Position numbers and translations under genes: made by a program
Shown: positions 1 to 7,949 of the stretch, one piece after another
Position numbering within the stretch: the stretch's first letter is position 1
Layout of the letters: the number at the start of each line of letters is the position of its first letter
The notes under the pieces: model-generated
The model's database searches: none
What the model saw: only the letters and a program-made list of their open reading frames with translations
Told to the model about the DNA's origin: nothing
DNA from: an uncultured Porticoccus sp.
Lineage (GTDB): Bacteria; Pseudomonadota; Gammaproteobacteria; Pseudomonadales; Porticoccaceae
Length of the DNA: 64,000 nt
Direction of reading: 5' to 3'
NCBI RefSeq assembly: GCF_913061305.1
Contig: NZ_CAJXST010000001.1
Span: 124,001 to 188,000 of the forward strand

Positions 1-349
1 CGAGATGCTCATATGCATACATAGAGTAGAATGCTGATACCCGGTAGTTTGCTGCACAATGAATCAATACCTTCTTTCCTTGGCAAGACTTCATAGCTTT
101 AACGAATTCTGAATAATCCTGCTCTGTCGGAGCTGCAAAATCTATCGGAATGTAAAGATAATCAACGCCTTGGCTGACAACGATATCTTCCTCGTTCTTT
201 ATAGCGTACTGGTTATCATGTGGCAGAAGATTAATTACAGCTTCATAGCCGCTAGTGCGTAATTCCGAGAGCTGCTCCTCGCTCAGGAGTCCAGAGGTAG
301 AAACTGCTTCGTCGATAGTCCGAAAATTGTATGCTTGATCGACACTCAT
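1..349 (-). CDS. Partial protein tyrosine phosphatase-like protein (integron cassette 3)
   Basis: The reading frame starts at ATG 349 and runs off the window edge after 116 codons with no stop. An AGGAGA ribosome binding site lies 8 bases upstream. The visible protein begins MSVDQAYNFRTIDEAVSTSG and contains HCAANYRVSAF at about residues 100-110, which resembles the cysteine-arginine phosphate-binding loop of a DUF442/BLH-type tyrosine phosphatase family. There are only four residues between Cys and Arg instead of the usual five, so catalysis is uncertain. It is the third cassette-like gene of the integron remnant: its start lies 17 bases beyond the attC boundary at 366-372, and all three cassette genes point the same way. 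The C-terminus and its own attC site lie outside the window. Confidence 0.7.
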   Translation of the reverse strand, partial: MSVDQAYNFRTIDEAVSTSGLLSEEQLSELRTSGYEAVINLLPHDNQYAIKNEEDIVVSQGVDYLYIPIDFAAPTEQDYSEFVKAMKSCQGKKVLIHCAANYRVSAFYSMYAYEHL

Positions 350-365
350 GACATTTTCTCCTGAT

Positions 366-433
366 GGCTAACGCGCCGGTTTGTAGCCGCGAAGCGGCGG
401 AAAAACGGTCGCTGTGCAGCCGATTGTTAAAGC
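366..433 (-). other. attC recombination site 2 (integron)
   Basis: Read on the minus strand this 68-bp site runs from a GCTTTAAC R'' box (433-426) to a GTTAGCC R' box (372-366), with an internal CCGC-TTCG-CGG hairpin. It sits between the ParE toxin and the phosphatase gene, where an attC should be. The toxin's stop codon TAA lies inside the R'' box. The R'' box is the exact complement of the GTTAAAGC junction at 1023-1016, as expected if cassette 2 was once a circle. A covariance search with an attC model would confirm it. Confidence 0.75.
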
Positions 434-720
434 CTGCCCAGCCAGTACTGCGGACGCCGGCGGTCATGGGCAACAGCCAGAACCTGAAAACCATCAGGGC
501 TCTCTCGGTAAACGATAGACAAGGGAAATCTGTGAAGGTGCGCTCTACGAATATCTGGGGGCAACTCGACTTGCCAGACTTTTGGTGACTCGCCAATCAA
601 ATTGGCCAAGGCCTCAAATTCCCCTATGAAGGCACCACCCAATCCCGGAACTTTTGATTCGTAATAACCAACTGATTCCAGGAACTCGGCTTCCGCTGCC
701 GAGTGAAAAGAATAGTTCAT
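427..720 (-). CDS. ParE/RelE-family toxin of a type II toxin-antitoxin pair
   Basis: A 97-residue protein beginning MNYSFHSAAEAEFLESVGYY, with the length, the early helical segment and the central RRAHLHRFPLSIVYR strand typical of the ParE/RelE fold. Such proteins act on DNA gyrase or on ribosome-bound mRNA; which one cannot be told here. The start codon overlaps the antitoxin stop codon in an ATGA arrangement, so the two genes are translationally coupled. The stop codon is supplied by the attC R'' box, showing that the pair is carried on an integron cassette. Toxin-antitoxin cassettes are common in sedentary chromosomal integrons and are thought to stabilise arrays. Confidence 0.85.
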   Translation of the reverse strand: MNYSFHSAAEAEFLESVGYYESKVPGLGGAFIGEFEALANLIGESPKVWQVELPPDIRRAHLHRFPLSIVYRESPDGFQVLAVAHDRRRPQYWLGRL

Positions 721-941
721 TTGATCAGTGCTCTAGCCTTCCTCATGACGTCCTCACCAGACACTGCCTGAACCGTGCCATTGTCGAGCTCTTCGCCCCT
801 GCGCCGGGCCTCAAGCAACCAATCGGACCTGAGCTCTTCTTCTGGCGGAGACTCCAGACTCAACACCAGTCGCTGGATCAACTGGACTCGCTCCTCTTTA
901 GGGAGGTGGAGCGCCTCATCTTCAATTTTCTGGAGATTCAT
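717..941 (-). CDS. Antitoxin, addiction-module component family
   Basis: A 74-residue acidic, helical protein starting MNLQKIEDEALHLPKEERVQ. The family of small addiction-module components paired with ParE/RelE toxins has this early L..LP..ER..L pattern. A longer in-frame start at 1001 exists, but ATG 941 has a GAGAGG ribosome binding site 8 bases upstream and gives the usual family length, so it is preferred. It lies directly upstream of the toxin with a 4-bp overlap. It should neutralise the toxin and probably autoregulates the pair, though no operator could be identified. It is part of integron cassette 2, whose left boundary lies at about 1022. Confidence 0.8.
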   Translation of the reverse strand: MNLQKIEDEALHLPKEERVQLIQRLVLSLESPPEEELRSDWLLEARRRGEELDNGTVQAVSGEDVMRKARALIK

Positions 942-1016
942 GGACAAAGCCTCTCGTTCACGTATCGCCCAATTTTGACACGGATGGGTACCAGGTGCCA
1001 CGACTCGGCTTTTCAG

Positions 1017-1116
1017 CTTTAACGTTAGCGATCAGCTGCGCCGGAAAGCGGCGCAGAAATTGCGAATGCAATTTGTGTGACGGTTGGTGTTGTCCACTGC
1101 ATCGCCATGGTTAGGC
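1017..1116 (-). other. attC recombination site 1 (integron)
   Basis: On the minus strand a GCCTAAC R'' box (1116-1110) opens the site and a GTTAAAG R' box (1023-1017) closes it. Next to R'' is GCGATGCAG and next to R' is CTGATCGC. These pair except for one unpaired G, which matches the extrahelical base that sets strand choice in known attC sites. A central GCGCC-GCTTTCC-GGCGC stem fits the variable terminal structure. The methyltransferase stop codon TAA is within R''. The size (100 bp) is inside the attC range. Confidence 0.8.
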
Positions 1117-1767
1117 GTCACTGCCCGCCCCGGCCGGCTCCTTCCTAAAAACCATCCGCGTCCACGTTACCCCCGGTTTGTTGCTCATCTTGCTGGGCTG
1201 ATCAGCAAGGTGAAGCGCGACCTCCATCCCGTATCGGCGAGCCAGAACAGTTGTCATTGGGCCGTCAGTAGGGAATACGTGTTTGCCGGCTCCTGCGGGG
1301 CCGTGTCGTAAAGATAGCGCGCAAATACCCCCATCGATCAAGAGCGTCGAGAGTCGTGCCATGCTCCACTCGCGTTCTTCGTCGTCAAGATGATGCCAGA
1401 CTCCCTCCAGGAGTATGAACCCGAACCGCTCCGAAGGATCAGGCAAATCCTGGAGATGCGGGAGGCTATCCTGGACCCAAGAAATATCGAGATCGCCATA
1501 GGTCGAGCGTCCTGCGTCCAAGAAGGCCGGAAGCGGTTCGGCCGCAACGACTGAGTACCCCATCCGAGACAACGCGGCGGCATTCTGCCCAGCCCCGGCT
1601 CCTGCATCGAGCACACGACACGGAATGGATGGTAAGAACTCGAGGACGTCGCTACAGATCTCTGCGAAGTTCAAGGCCTGACTGGCTTCAATGAATACGT
1701 CTACGACCTCCTCGTAACCTCGCGTCCCCGCTACGGTATCCGCTAGTTGGTCTTTGCGATCAGTCAT
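1111..1767 (-). CDS. Class I SAM-dependent methyltransferase (integron cassette 1)
   Basis: A 218-residue protein from ATG 1767. Residues 51-60 read RVLDAGAGAG, the SAM-binding motif I of class I methyltransferases, followed by a Rossmann-like pattern and a WHHLDDEER segment. The substrate is unknown. An in-frame upstream start at 1830 would translate through the recombination boundary GTTAGGC (1783-1777), so the start just inside the cassette is preferred. The stop codon is formed by the attC R'' box. As the first cassette next to the attI-like end it would be the best expressed of the array if a cassette promoter were active. Many cassette methyltransferases have no known role, and none is inferred here. 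Confidence 0.8.
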   Translation of the reverse strand: MTDRKDQLADTVAGTRGYEEVVDVFIEASQALNFAEICSDVLEFLPSIPCRVLDAGAGAGQNAAALSRMGYSVVAAEPLPAFLDAGRSTYGDLDISWVQDSLPHLQDLPDPSERFGFILLEGVWHHLDDEEREWSMARLSTLLIDGGICALSLRHGPAGAGKHVFPTDGPMTTVLARRYGMEVALHLADQPSKMSNKPGVTWTRMVFRKEPAGAGSDA

Positions 1768-1776
1768 GCCCGTGAC

Positions 1777-1935
1777 GCCTAACAGTATGTTAATGATGGC
1801 TTTGCCATCATAATAATTATTAGAGTGCATTCCTCATAATTCACAGCAATTAAAATGCACTTTTCCTAACTTATTAGTTATACAGGATTTATTTTTTCGG
1901 CGGGACGTACAACAAGCTTCATGGATGAGGTTGGC
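1777..1935 (-). other. attI-like integration site region of the integron
   Basis: This AT-rich stretch lies between the first cassette and the integrase remnant, the position of attI. On the minus strand it ends in ATACTG-TTAGGC, whose GTTAGGC box (1783-1777) is complementary to the R'' box GCCTAAC of attC 1. A TGATGGC-AAA-GCCATCA hairpin lies just before the junction, and a GTGCATT/AATGCAC inverted repeat lies further upstream. A cassette promoter could be here but no convincing -35/-10 pair was identified. Confidence 0.55.
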
Positions 1936-2140
1936 ATGGCGAAATCTCCCTTTCTTGAATTTATTGTTTGGTTTGTGCAGATTCGCAATTGCAGCAAACG
2001 AACCATTGAGGTGTACCTGTGCTGGATCCAATATTTCATAGTGCTTTGTGGAAGGCAACTCTCGGGGACTTGGGGTTTTCTGATATCGAGGGTTTACTCG
2101 TCGTTCTAGCGGTGGAGAGGCCGGTATACAGAAGGAGGTG
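1936..2140 (+). pseudogene. intI: Truncated, frameshifted integron integrase remnant (intI-like)
   Basis: From ATG 1936 the frame reads MAKSPFLEFIVWF, then KRTIEVYLCWIQYFIVL. This follows the N-terminal SAM-like domain of IntI tyrosine recombinases (compare the Vibrio pattern KSQFLLSVREF...KKTIEAYLHWITRYI). At about 2055 the similarity continues in another frame as TLGDLGFSDIEGLLVVLAVERPV, corresponding to the LGD..IE.FLTFLAVER region, so there is a frameshift. After about 2135 nothing of the catalytic domain (the Arg-His-Arg-Tyr residues) is present. The gene is therefore dead and the array cannot move its own cassettes. It is transcribed away from the cassettes, the normal intI orientation. 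Confidence 0.85.
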
Positions 2141-2212
2141 AGCAGCCCCCTCAGTCATCTGTAGGGGGCTTGGACAGGAAATCCGGGAATGGGTTGCTTT
2201 AATGAGCACCAC

Positions 2213-2242
2213 GCTGATGAGCACACCAACCTACTCATCAGC
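2213..2242 (-). terminator. Hairpin downstream of leuA
   Basis: A perfect 9-bp inverted repeat, GCTGATGAG (2213-2221) and CTCATCAGC (2234-2242), sits just past the leuA stop codon. No T-run follows on the minus strand, so it may protect the 3' end or assist Rho-dependent ending rather than act as an intrinsic terminator. A second hairpin, AGCCCCCT/AGGGGGCT (2144-2151 and 2163-2170), lies between it and the integrase remnant. Confidence 0.4.
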
Positions 2243-2250
2243 GCGGCATA

Positions 2251-3945
2251 TTAGCTGGCGATGGCTTCCATTTCCTCCTCCGACCTCGCTGCTGCCCGGT
2301 GCCGACCGAGGCCATTGAAGATGGCCTTGATTGCCGCACTGATAATATTCCGGTGTACCCCTACGCCGAATATCGCCGGGCCATCGTCGATCTGCATTTC
2401 CAGGTAGCACACCGCCTCCACTTCCGAGCCTGTTCCCAGGGCGTGCTCGTGGTAGTCGATGACGCGAATATTGCCCCCCAATGCTTTTACCGCGGCGTCG
2501 ATGGTGCCGTTGCCGATGCCATTGACGGTTCTGGGCTTGCCGTCCTCGCTAAACCGGATCTGCACTTCGGTGGCGCCTTTGTCGCCATGACTGTGGCTGG
2601 AGACATCTGCCTCTTCGAAGCCATAGGCACCCTGTTCCCGCAGATATTCCTGTTCAAACAGGGCGAAAATATCGGCGCTGCTGGCCTCGCGGCCCTCCCG
2701 GTCGGTGAAGGCTTTCACCACGCGGCTGAATTCAATCTGCAGGCGGCGCGGCAGTTCCAGGCCGTACTGCTGTTGCAACAGGAAGCTGACCCCCCCCTTG
2801 CCGGACTGGCTGTTGACCCGCACCACCGCTTCGTAGCCCCGGCTGAGGTCGGCGGGGTCGATGGGCAAATAGGGCACCTCCCAGATCTCGCCCTCCACCC
2901 GCTGGGCAAAGCCCTTCTTGATGGCATCCTGGTGGGAACCGGAAAAGGCGGTGAACACCAGTTCGCCGGCATAGGGATGGCGCGGATGCACCGGCAACTG
3001 GTTGCACTCCTCGACGGTGCGGCGAATGGTCTCGATACGGGAAAAATCCAGCCCGGGGTGAACGCCCTGGGAATAGAGGTTCAGCGCCAGGGTGACAATA
3101 TCCACATTGCCGGTGCGCTCGCCGTTGCCAAACAGGCAGCCCTCCACCCGGTCGGCACCGGCCATCACCGCCAGCTCCGCCGCCGCCACGGCGGTGCCCC
3201 GGTCGTTATGGGGATGGACACTGATGAGGATGCTGTCCCGGCGGTTCAGGTTGCGGTCCATCCACTCCACTTGGTCGGCATAGACATTGGGGGTGGACAT
3301 TTCCACCGTGGCCGGCAAATTGAAAATCATCTTGTGCTCGGGGGTGGGCTGCCAGATGGCGCTGACCGCGTCGCACACCTCTTTGGCCACCGCCAGTTCA
3401 GTACCGGAAAACACCTCCGGCGAATACTGGTAGACCCACTCGGTCTCCGGGTGCTGGCTAGTGTAGTGCTTGACCCAGCGGGTGCCCTGCTCGGCAATGG
3501 CCTTCACGCCTTCCACATCGGTGTTGTAGACGATGCGGCGGAATTGTGGCGCTGTGGGGTTGTACAGATGCACGATGGCCCGCCTCGCCCCCACCAGGGA
3601 TTCCACGGTGCGGGCGATCAAATCCTCGCGGGCCTGGGTCAACACCTCGATGGTGACATCTTCGGGAATGCGGTCCTCCTCGATCAGGCGGCGCACGAAA
3701 TTGAAGTCGGTGTCGGAGGCGGCTGGGAAGGCCACTTCGATCTCCTTGAAACCAATCTCCACCAGCATCTCGAAAAAGCGCAGCTTGGTGTCCACCGACA
3801 TGGGGTCGATCAGGGACTGGTTGCCGTCCCGCAGGTCGGTGCTCATCCAGATGGGCGGTTTTTCGATGGTGCGGCCGGGCCAGCGGCGGTCGTGCAATTG
3901 CACTGGCACGAAAGCCCGGTATTTGCTGGCGGGATTGGTGATCAT
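2251..3945 (-). CDS. leuA: 2-isopropylmalate synthase
   Basis: It condenses acetyl-CoA with 2-ketoisovalerate, the first committed step of leucine synthesis. From ATG 3945 it has 564 residues, the length of the long LeuA type. The metal and substrate motif DLRDGNQ is at residues 37-43, HPHND, carrying the metal histidines, at 244-248, and GNGERTGN at 273-280. The last 130 or so residues form the leucine-sensing allosteric domain. A TTG start at 3966 is possible, but the GGAGA ribosome binding site 6-7 bases before ATG 3945 favours the shorter form. No other leu genes are nearby. A structured leader precedes it (3974-4061), and an Lrp-family regulator is divergent. Confidence 0.95.
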   Translation of the reverse strand: MITNPASKYRAFVPVQLHDRRWPGRTIEKPPIWMSTDLRDGNQSLIDPMSVDTKLRFFEMLVEIGFKEIEVAFPAASDTDFNFVRRLIEEDRIPEDVTIEVLTQAREDLIARTVESLVGARRAIVHLYNPTAPQFRRIVYNTDVEGVKAIAEQGTRWVKHYTSQHPETEWVYQYSPEVFSGTELAVAKEVCDAVSAIWQPTPEHKMIFNLPATVEMSTPNVYADQVEWMDRNLNRRDSILISVHPHNDRGTAVAAAELAVMAGADRVEGCLFGNGERTGNVDIVTLALNLYSQGVHPGLDFSRIETIRRTVEECNQLPVHPRHPYAGELVFTAFSGSHQDAIKKGFAQRVEGEIWEVPYLPIDPADLSRGYEAVVRVNSQSGKGGVSFLLQQQYGLELPRRLQIEFSRVVKAFTDREGREASSADIFALFEQEYLREQGAYGFEEADVSSHSHGDKGATEVQIRFSEDGKPRTVNGIGNGTIDAAVKALGGNIRVIDYHEHALGTGSEVEAVCYLEMQIDDGPAIFGVGVHRNIISAAIKAIFNGLGRHRAAARSEEEMEAIAS

Positions 3946-3973
3946 ACAGTTCTCCACGATTGACAAATAAGGC

Positions 3974-4061
3974 CCTGAGAAAAGTCGGCAACCGAAGCAA
4001 AGGGTGCGGGTAGCGGGGCTCTGTCGGTGCCAGGGGCTTCTGGCCCACTGCTTTTCTCAGG
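3974..4061 (-). promoter_or_regulatory. Candidate structured leader RNA of leuA
   Basis: A perfect 11-bp inverted repeat, CCTGAGAAAAG (3974-3984) and CTTTTCTCAGG (4051-4061), encloses 66 bases that contain at least two smaller stems: TCGG/CCGA around 3985-3995, and GGGC/GCCC around 4035-4047. On the minus strand this multibranched fold ends about 29 bases before the leuA start codon. That placement suits a cis-regulatory RNA or attenuator. No leucine-rich short leader peptide with its own stop was found, so ribosome-mediated attenuation is not supported. Confidence 0.5.
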
Positions 4062-4169
4062 ATGGTTGACAGTTTAATGCGTTAACGGCGGCATTTTATT
4101 GCTACTTGTATGGCATTTTTTATTATTTAAGCAATAATATGTTTATATAAATATTAATTGAGCAATTAT

Positions 4170-4631
4170 ATGAAACTAGATTCCTACGACCGGGCAATTC
4201 TGAGAAAGCTGCAACAGGAAGGGCGCATCTCCAACCAGGATCTGGCGGAAGAGGTGAACCTCTCACCATCTCCCTGCCTGCGCCGGGTGCGGCGACTCGA
4301 AGAGGAAGGGGTTATCGATGGCTACACCGCCCGGCTGAATGCCCGGCAGTTGGGATTAAACCTGATGGCCTTTATCCAGATCAGCATGGACAAGCATATC
4401 CCCGAGCGCTTCGAAGGGTTCGAATCAGCGGTTGCCAACTTCCCGGAAGTGCTGGAGTGCCACCTGATCACCGGTCAGGCGGCGGACTACCTGCTCAAGG
4501 TGGTGGTGGAGGATATGGACGGCTACCAGCGGTTTTTGCTGAATAAAATTACCCGTATCGAGGGGGTATCCGGGGTGCAATCGTCCTTTGTTTTGAAATC
4601 GCCGCAGAATACGGCAACCTTGCCGGTATGA
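4170..4631 (+). CDS. Lrp/AsnC-family transcriptional regulator
   Basis: A 153-residue protein starting MKLDSYDRAILRKLQQEGRI. Residues up to about 60 form the AsnC-type helix-turn-helix (ISNQDLAEEVNLSPSPCLRR). The rest is the RAM ligand-binding domain (ECHLITGQAADYLLKVVVED). A TTG four codons upstream (4158) is also in frame; ATG 4170 matches the usual family start. It lies divergently from leuA and 153 bp upstream of putA in the same direction. Lrp-type activators of putA (PutR) are known in other proteobacteria, so proline-responsive control of putA is the most likely role; leuA control is an alternative. Confidence 0.9.
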   Translation: MKLDSYDRAILRKLQQEGRISNQDLAEEVNLSPSPCLRRVRRLEEEGVIDGYTARLNARQLGLNLMAFIQISMDKHIPERFEGFESAVANFPEVLECHLITGQAADYLLKVVVEDMDGYQRFLLNKITRIEGVSGVQSSFVLKSPQNTATLPV

Positions 4632-4726
4632 GCGCCCATCGCGCACCGAGAGTTCTCCGGCTTTTTAAAGCAACGACAGCATAGCCGGGCCGCTTACCAG
4701 CCCTGCTATTCGAAACTTGCCAGATC

Positions 4727-4764
4727 AGCGTCCATACTTAGCCCAAGCGTCCCTACTCAACCCA
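4727..4764 (+). repeat. Tandem 19-bp direct repeat upstream of putA
   Basis: AGCGTCCATACTTAGCCCA (4727-4745) is followed without a gap by AGCGTCCCTACTCAACCCA (4746-4764), matching at 16 of 19 positions. It ends 20 bases before the putA start codon. Spacing of nearly two helical turns could fit a dimeric regulator such as the adjacent Lrp-family protein, but this is inference. Confidence 0.5.
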
Positions 4765-4784
4765 GCGGTTATCGTTCAAGCAGA

Positions 4785-7700
4785 ATGGCCATGACATTGA
4801 CCGATCTCAGAACCCGGATTCAGCGAGCCACCGATGCCGACGAGCACGGTTGTGTCGAGCAATTGCTGGCGGCCTTCCCGCTCAGCGAGACACAGCAACA
4901 GCAATCGCTTATTCAGGCTCGACAATTGGTGGAGAGTTGCCGGGAGGCAACCGGGGGTAAATACCTGCTGGATGCCTTTTTACAGGAATTCGGCCTGTCC
5001 AATCGCGAGGGCGTTGCCCTGATGTGTCTGGCGGAGGCACTGCTGCGGGTGCCGGATGAGGCCACCGCCGATAAGCTGATTGCAGAAAAAATCCGCGACG
5101 GCAACTGGGCCAATCACCGTGGGCACTCGGACTCCCTGTTCGTCAATGCCTCGGTGTGGGGTCTGATGCTGACGGGTGCGATGCTGCCCCTGACTGAAGA
5201 CATCACCGCAGATACCAGCCGCTGGATGAAACAACTGGTGAGCCGACTGAGCGAACCGGTGGTAAGGCGGGCCATGCTGCGGGCGATGCAGATGATGGGC
5301 AGCCACTATGTGCTGGGCCAGACCCTGCCCGAAGCCATCGCCCGAGGCCACGACGAAGCCCCGCCGAATACCCGGTTTTCTTTCGATATGCTGGGAGAAG
5401 GTGCCCGCACAGAGGCGGATGCCCGGCGTTATTTCGAGGCCTATGCCACCGCCATTGAAACCATCGGCAAGGCCAGCCGGAACGCGACTACGCCCCTTAC
5501 CTCACCCCATACCTCGGATGGCATTTCGGTCAAGCTGTCCGCCCTGCACCCCCGCTACCAGTTCAGTCAGCGGGACCTGGTGATGAGCGAGCTGTTACCG
5601 CGCATCCGCAAGCTGGCCATTGCTGCCCGGGGGCACCGTATCGGCCTGAGCATTGATGCCGAGGAAGCCGCCAGGCTGGAGCTGTCCCTCGATATCTTTG
5701 AAGCCCTGGCCCGCGATCCGGCACTGGCTGACTGGGATGGTCTGGGCTTTGTGCTACAGGCCTACCAGAAACGTGCCCCGGCCGTGATTCCCTGGCTGAT
5801 CAGGCTGGCCGGAGAAACCCGTCGCCAATTCATGGTCAGGCTGGTGAAAGGCGCCTATTGGGATACGGAGATCAAACTCGCCCAGCAACAGGGGCTGACC
5901 GACTACCCGGTGTTTACCCGCAAGGCACATACGGACCTCTGTTACCTGCACTGCGCGCAACAGCTGCTCGCGGCGCCGGGAGCGATTTATCCGCAATTCG
6001 CCACCCACAATGCCCAGACCATCACCGCCATTCAGCAGCTGGCCGGCGATGCTCCCTATGAATTCCAGCGCCTGCACGGCATGGGCGAGGTACTCTACGG
6101 GCAATGGCAACATGGGCAATCGCAACGGCAGCCGGCTGAGCTGCCACCGGTAAGGGTTTACGCGCCGGTGGGCGAACACCGCGATCTGTTGCCCTATCTG
6201 GTGAGGCGTTTACTGGAAAACGGCGCCAACAGTTCCTTTTTAAACCACCTGCTGGATGAACAGATGTCGGTGGATTCCCTGGTGAGCCCCCTGTTACCCC
6301 AGATTCGCTCGGTGACGCCCCATCGCCACCGGCTGATCCCATTGCCGGTGAATATCTACCGCGCCGCCGGTGAAGAGCGCGCCGGGGCGGCCGGTTTGGA
6401 TCTGAACAACCCACTGATCAGTGAACCACTGGTTGCCGCACTCAACGAGACACCCGTCACTGTCCAAGCCGGGCCTGTGGTGGGCGGGGAATGGATCCAG
6501 CGGGACCCGCAGCCGGTCCTGTCCCCCGCCGACAACATAACGGTGGTGGGCCACTGCACGATGGCCAACGATGAGGATGTGGCCAAAGCCCTGCAGCAGG
6601 CCTCTGCAGCGCAGTGGGCCTGGAGCCAGCGTGGCGGTGCCGCACGCGCCGACATACTGGAACAAATGGCCGAGCTGCTCGCCGAACACCAGCTAACGCT
6701 GTTGAAGCTGATTGTGCAGGAGGCGGGGCGCACGGCTGGCGATGCGTTGGCGGAGGTGCGCGAAGCAATCGACTTCTGCCGCTATTACGCTCTGCAGGCC
6801 CGCTACCGGTTTTCCGGGGGTATCGATCTGCCCGGCCCCACCGGGGAGAGCAACCAGCTCTGTCTCGAAGGCCGCGGCGTGTTTCTCTGCATCAGCCCGT
6901 GGAATTTCCCGCTGGCCATTTTTACCGGACAGACCGCAGCGGCATTGGTGGCGGGGAACGCGGTGATCGCCAAGCCCGCCCTGCAGACACCGCTGGTGGC
7001 CGCCAAAGCCACCGAACTGTTTCATCGGGCCGGTGTGCCAGCCGAGGTGTTGCACCTCCTGCCCGGTGAGGGCGCGAAACTGGGTGAACGGTTGCTGCCG
7101 GATCCGCGGATTGCCGGCGTCGCCTTTACCGGGTCCACCGCTACGGCCAAAACCATCCAGCGCCAGCTGGCCCGCCGCCCCGGTGCCATCGTGCCACTGA
7201 TCGCGGAGACCGGTGGCCAGAATGTCATGCTGGTGGATTCCACCGCCCTGCCGGAACAGGTGGTGGACGATGTGATTTACTCGGCCTTCCTCAGTGCCGG
7301 GCAACGTTGCTCGGCACTGCGAGTGCTGTTTATTCAGGACGATATTGCCGATGCCCTGCTGACTGCGCTTACCGGCGCACTGCAAACCCTGAAAGTCGGC
7401 AACCCGGCCAGCCTGGCTACCGATATTGGTCCGGTGATTGACGAGCGCGCCAGAGATACCCTGATGGCCCATGTCGAGCGGATCAGTCGGGAAGGCACAT
7501 TATTGGGGAGTCTGAAAGCGGAGCAAATACCATCGCGAGGGTATTTTGTGGCGCCACATCTGGTTGAGATCGACTCACTGGCGCAACTGCCGGAGGAAGT
7601 GTTCGGGCCTATCCTCCATGTGATCCGCTATCGCGCCGCAGATATTGACCAGGTGCTCGCGCAAATCAACGACAGTGGCTTTGGCCTGACACTGGGTATT

Positions 7701-7949
7701 CAAAGCCGCCTGAAACGGTTTGCCGATTATGTGTTCAGCCATACCCGGGTGGGCAATACGTACATCAACCGCAACATGGTGGGCGCTGTGGTGGGCAGCA
7801 ACCCCTTTGGCGGCTGCGGGCTATCCGGCACCGGCCCGAAAGCCGGAGGCCCCCATTACCTGATGGCCTTTGCGACCGAGAAAACCCGCACGGAAAATAC
7901 CACTGCCCGGGGCGGCAACACGGCGCTGTTTTCCCTACCGGATGATTAG
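4785..7949 (+). CDS. putA: Bifunctional proline dehydrogenase / L-glutamate-gamma-semialdehyde dehydrogenase
   Basis: It oxidises proline to glutamate in two coupled steps (FAD-dependent, then NAD-dependent). At 1054 residues it is about 270 shorter than E. coli PutA and begins directly in the dimerisation and proline dehydrogenase region, with no N-terminal ribbon-helix-helix DNA-binding domain. The proline dehydrogenase barrel carries KGAYWDTEIK near residue 353. The aldehyde dehydrogenase domain has the PWNFPLAIFTGQ cofactor segment, catalytic Glu near 808 (IAETGGQN) and catalytic Cys near 842 (SAGQRCSALR). Without its own repressor domain its regulation probably depends on the Lrp-family gene just upstream. 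It overlaps the convergent crotonase gene by 4 bp. Confidence 0.97.
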   Translation: MAMTLTDLRTRIQRATDADEHGCVEQLLAAFPLSETQQQQSLIQARQLVESCREATGGKYLLDAFLQEFGLSNREGVALMCLAEALLRVPDEATADKLIAEKIRDGNWANHRGHSDSLFVNASVWGLMLTGAMLPLTEDITADTSRWMKQLVSRLSEPVVRRAMLRAMQMMGSHYVLGQTLPEAIARGHDEAPPNTRFSFDMLGEGARTEADARRYFEAYATAIETIGKASRNATTPLTSPHTSDGISVKLSALHPRYQFSQRDLVMSELLPRIRKLAIAARGHRIGLSIDAEEAARLELSLDIFEALARDPALADWDGLGFVLQAYQKRAPAVIPWLIRLAGETRRQFMVRLVKGAYWDTEIKLAQQQGLTDYPVFTRKAHTDLCYLHCAQQLLAAPGAIYPQFATHNAQTITAIQQLAGDAPYEFQRLHGMGEVLYGQWQHGQSQRQPAELPPVRVYAPVGEHRDLLPYLVRRLLENGANSSFLNHLLDEQMSVDSLVSPLLPQIRSVTPHRHRLIPLPVNIYRAAGEERAGAAGLDLNNPLISEPLVAALNETPVTVQAGPVVGGEWIQRDPQPVLSPADNITVVGHCTMANDEDVAKALQQASAAQWAWSQRGGAARADILEQMAELLAEHQLTLLKLIVQEAGRTAGDALAEVREAIDFCRYYALQARYRFSGGIDLPGPTGESNQLCLEGRGVFLCISPWNFPLAIFTGQTAAALVAGNAVIAKPALQTPLVAAKATELFHRAGVPAEVLHLLPGEGAKLGERLLPDPRIAGVAFTGSTATAKTIQRQLARRPGAIVPLIAETGGQNVMLVDSTALPEQVVDDVIYSAFLSAGQRCSALRVLFIQDDIADALLTALTGALQTLKVGNPASLATDIGPVIDERARDTLMAHVERISREGTLLGSLKAEQIPSRGYFVAPHLVEIDSLAQLPEEVFGPILHVIRYRAADIDQVLAQINDSGFGLTLGIQSRLKRFADYVFSHTRVGNTYINRNMVGAVVGSNPFGGCGLSGTGPKAGGPHYLMAFATEKTRTENTTARGGNTALFSLPDD

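Noticed and set aside
2299-3963. Long 554-codon plus-strand open frame opposite leuA
   Set aside because: It mirrors leuA on the other strand, is rich in His/Gly/Ala/Val as expected from antisense reading of a GC-rich gene, and has no recognisable domain.
3976-4048. Leucine-rich reading frame ([11 protein letters not shown]) upstream of leuA as a leader peptide
   Set aside because: The frame has no stop codon before leuA and runs on into it out of frame, so it is not a classical attenuator peptide; the leucines are not consecutive.
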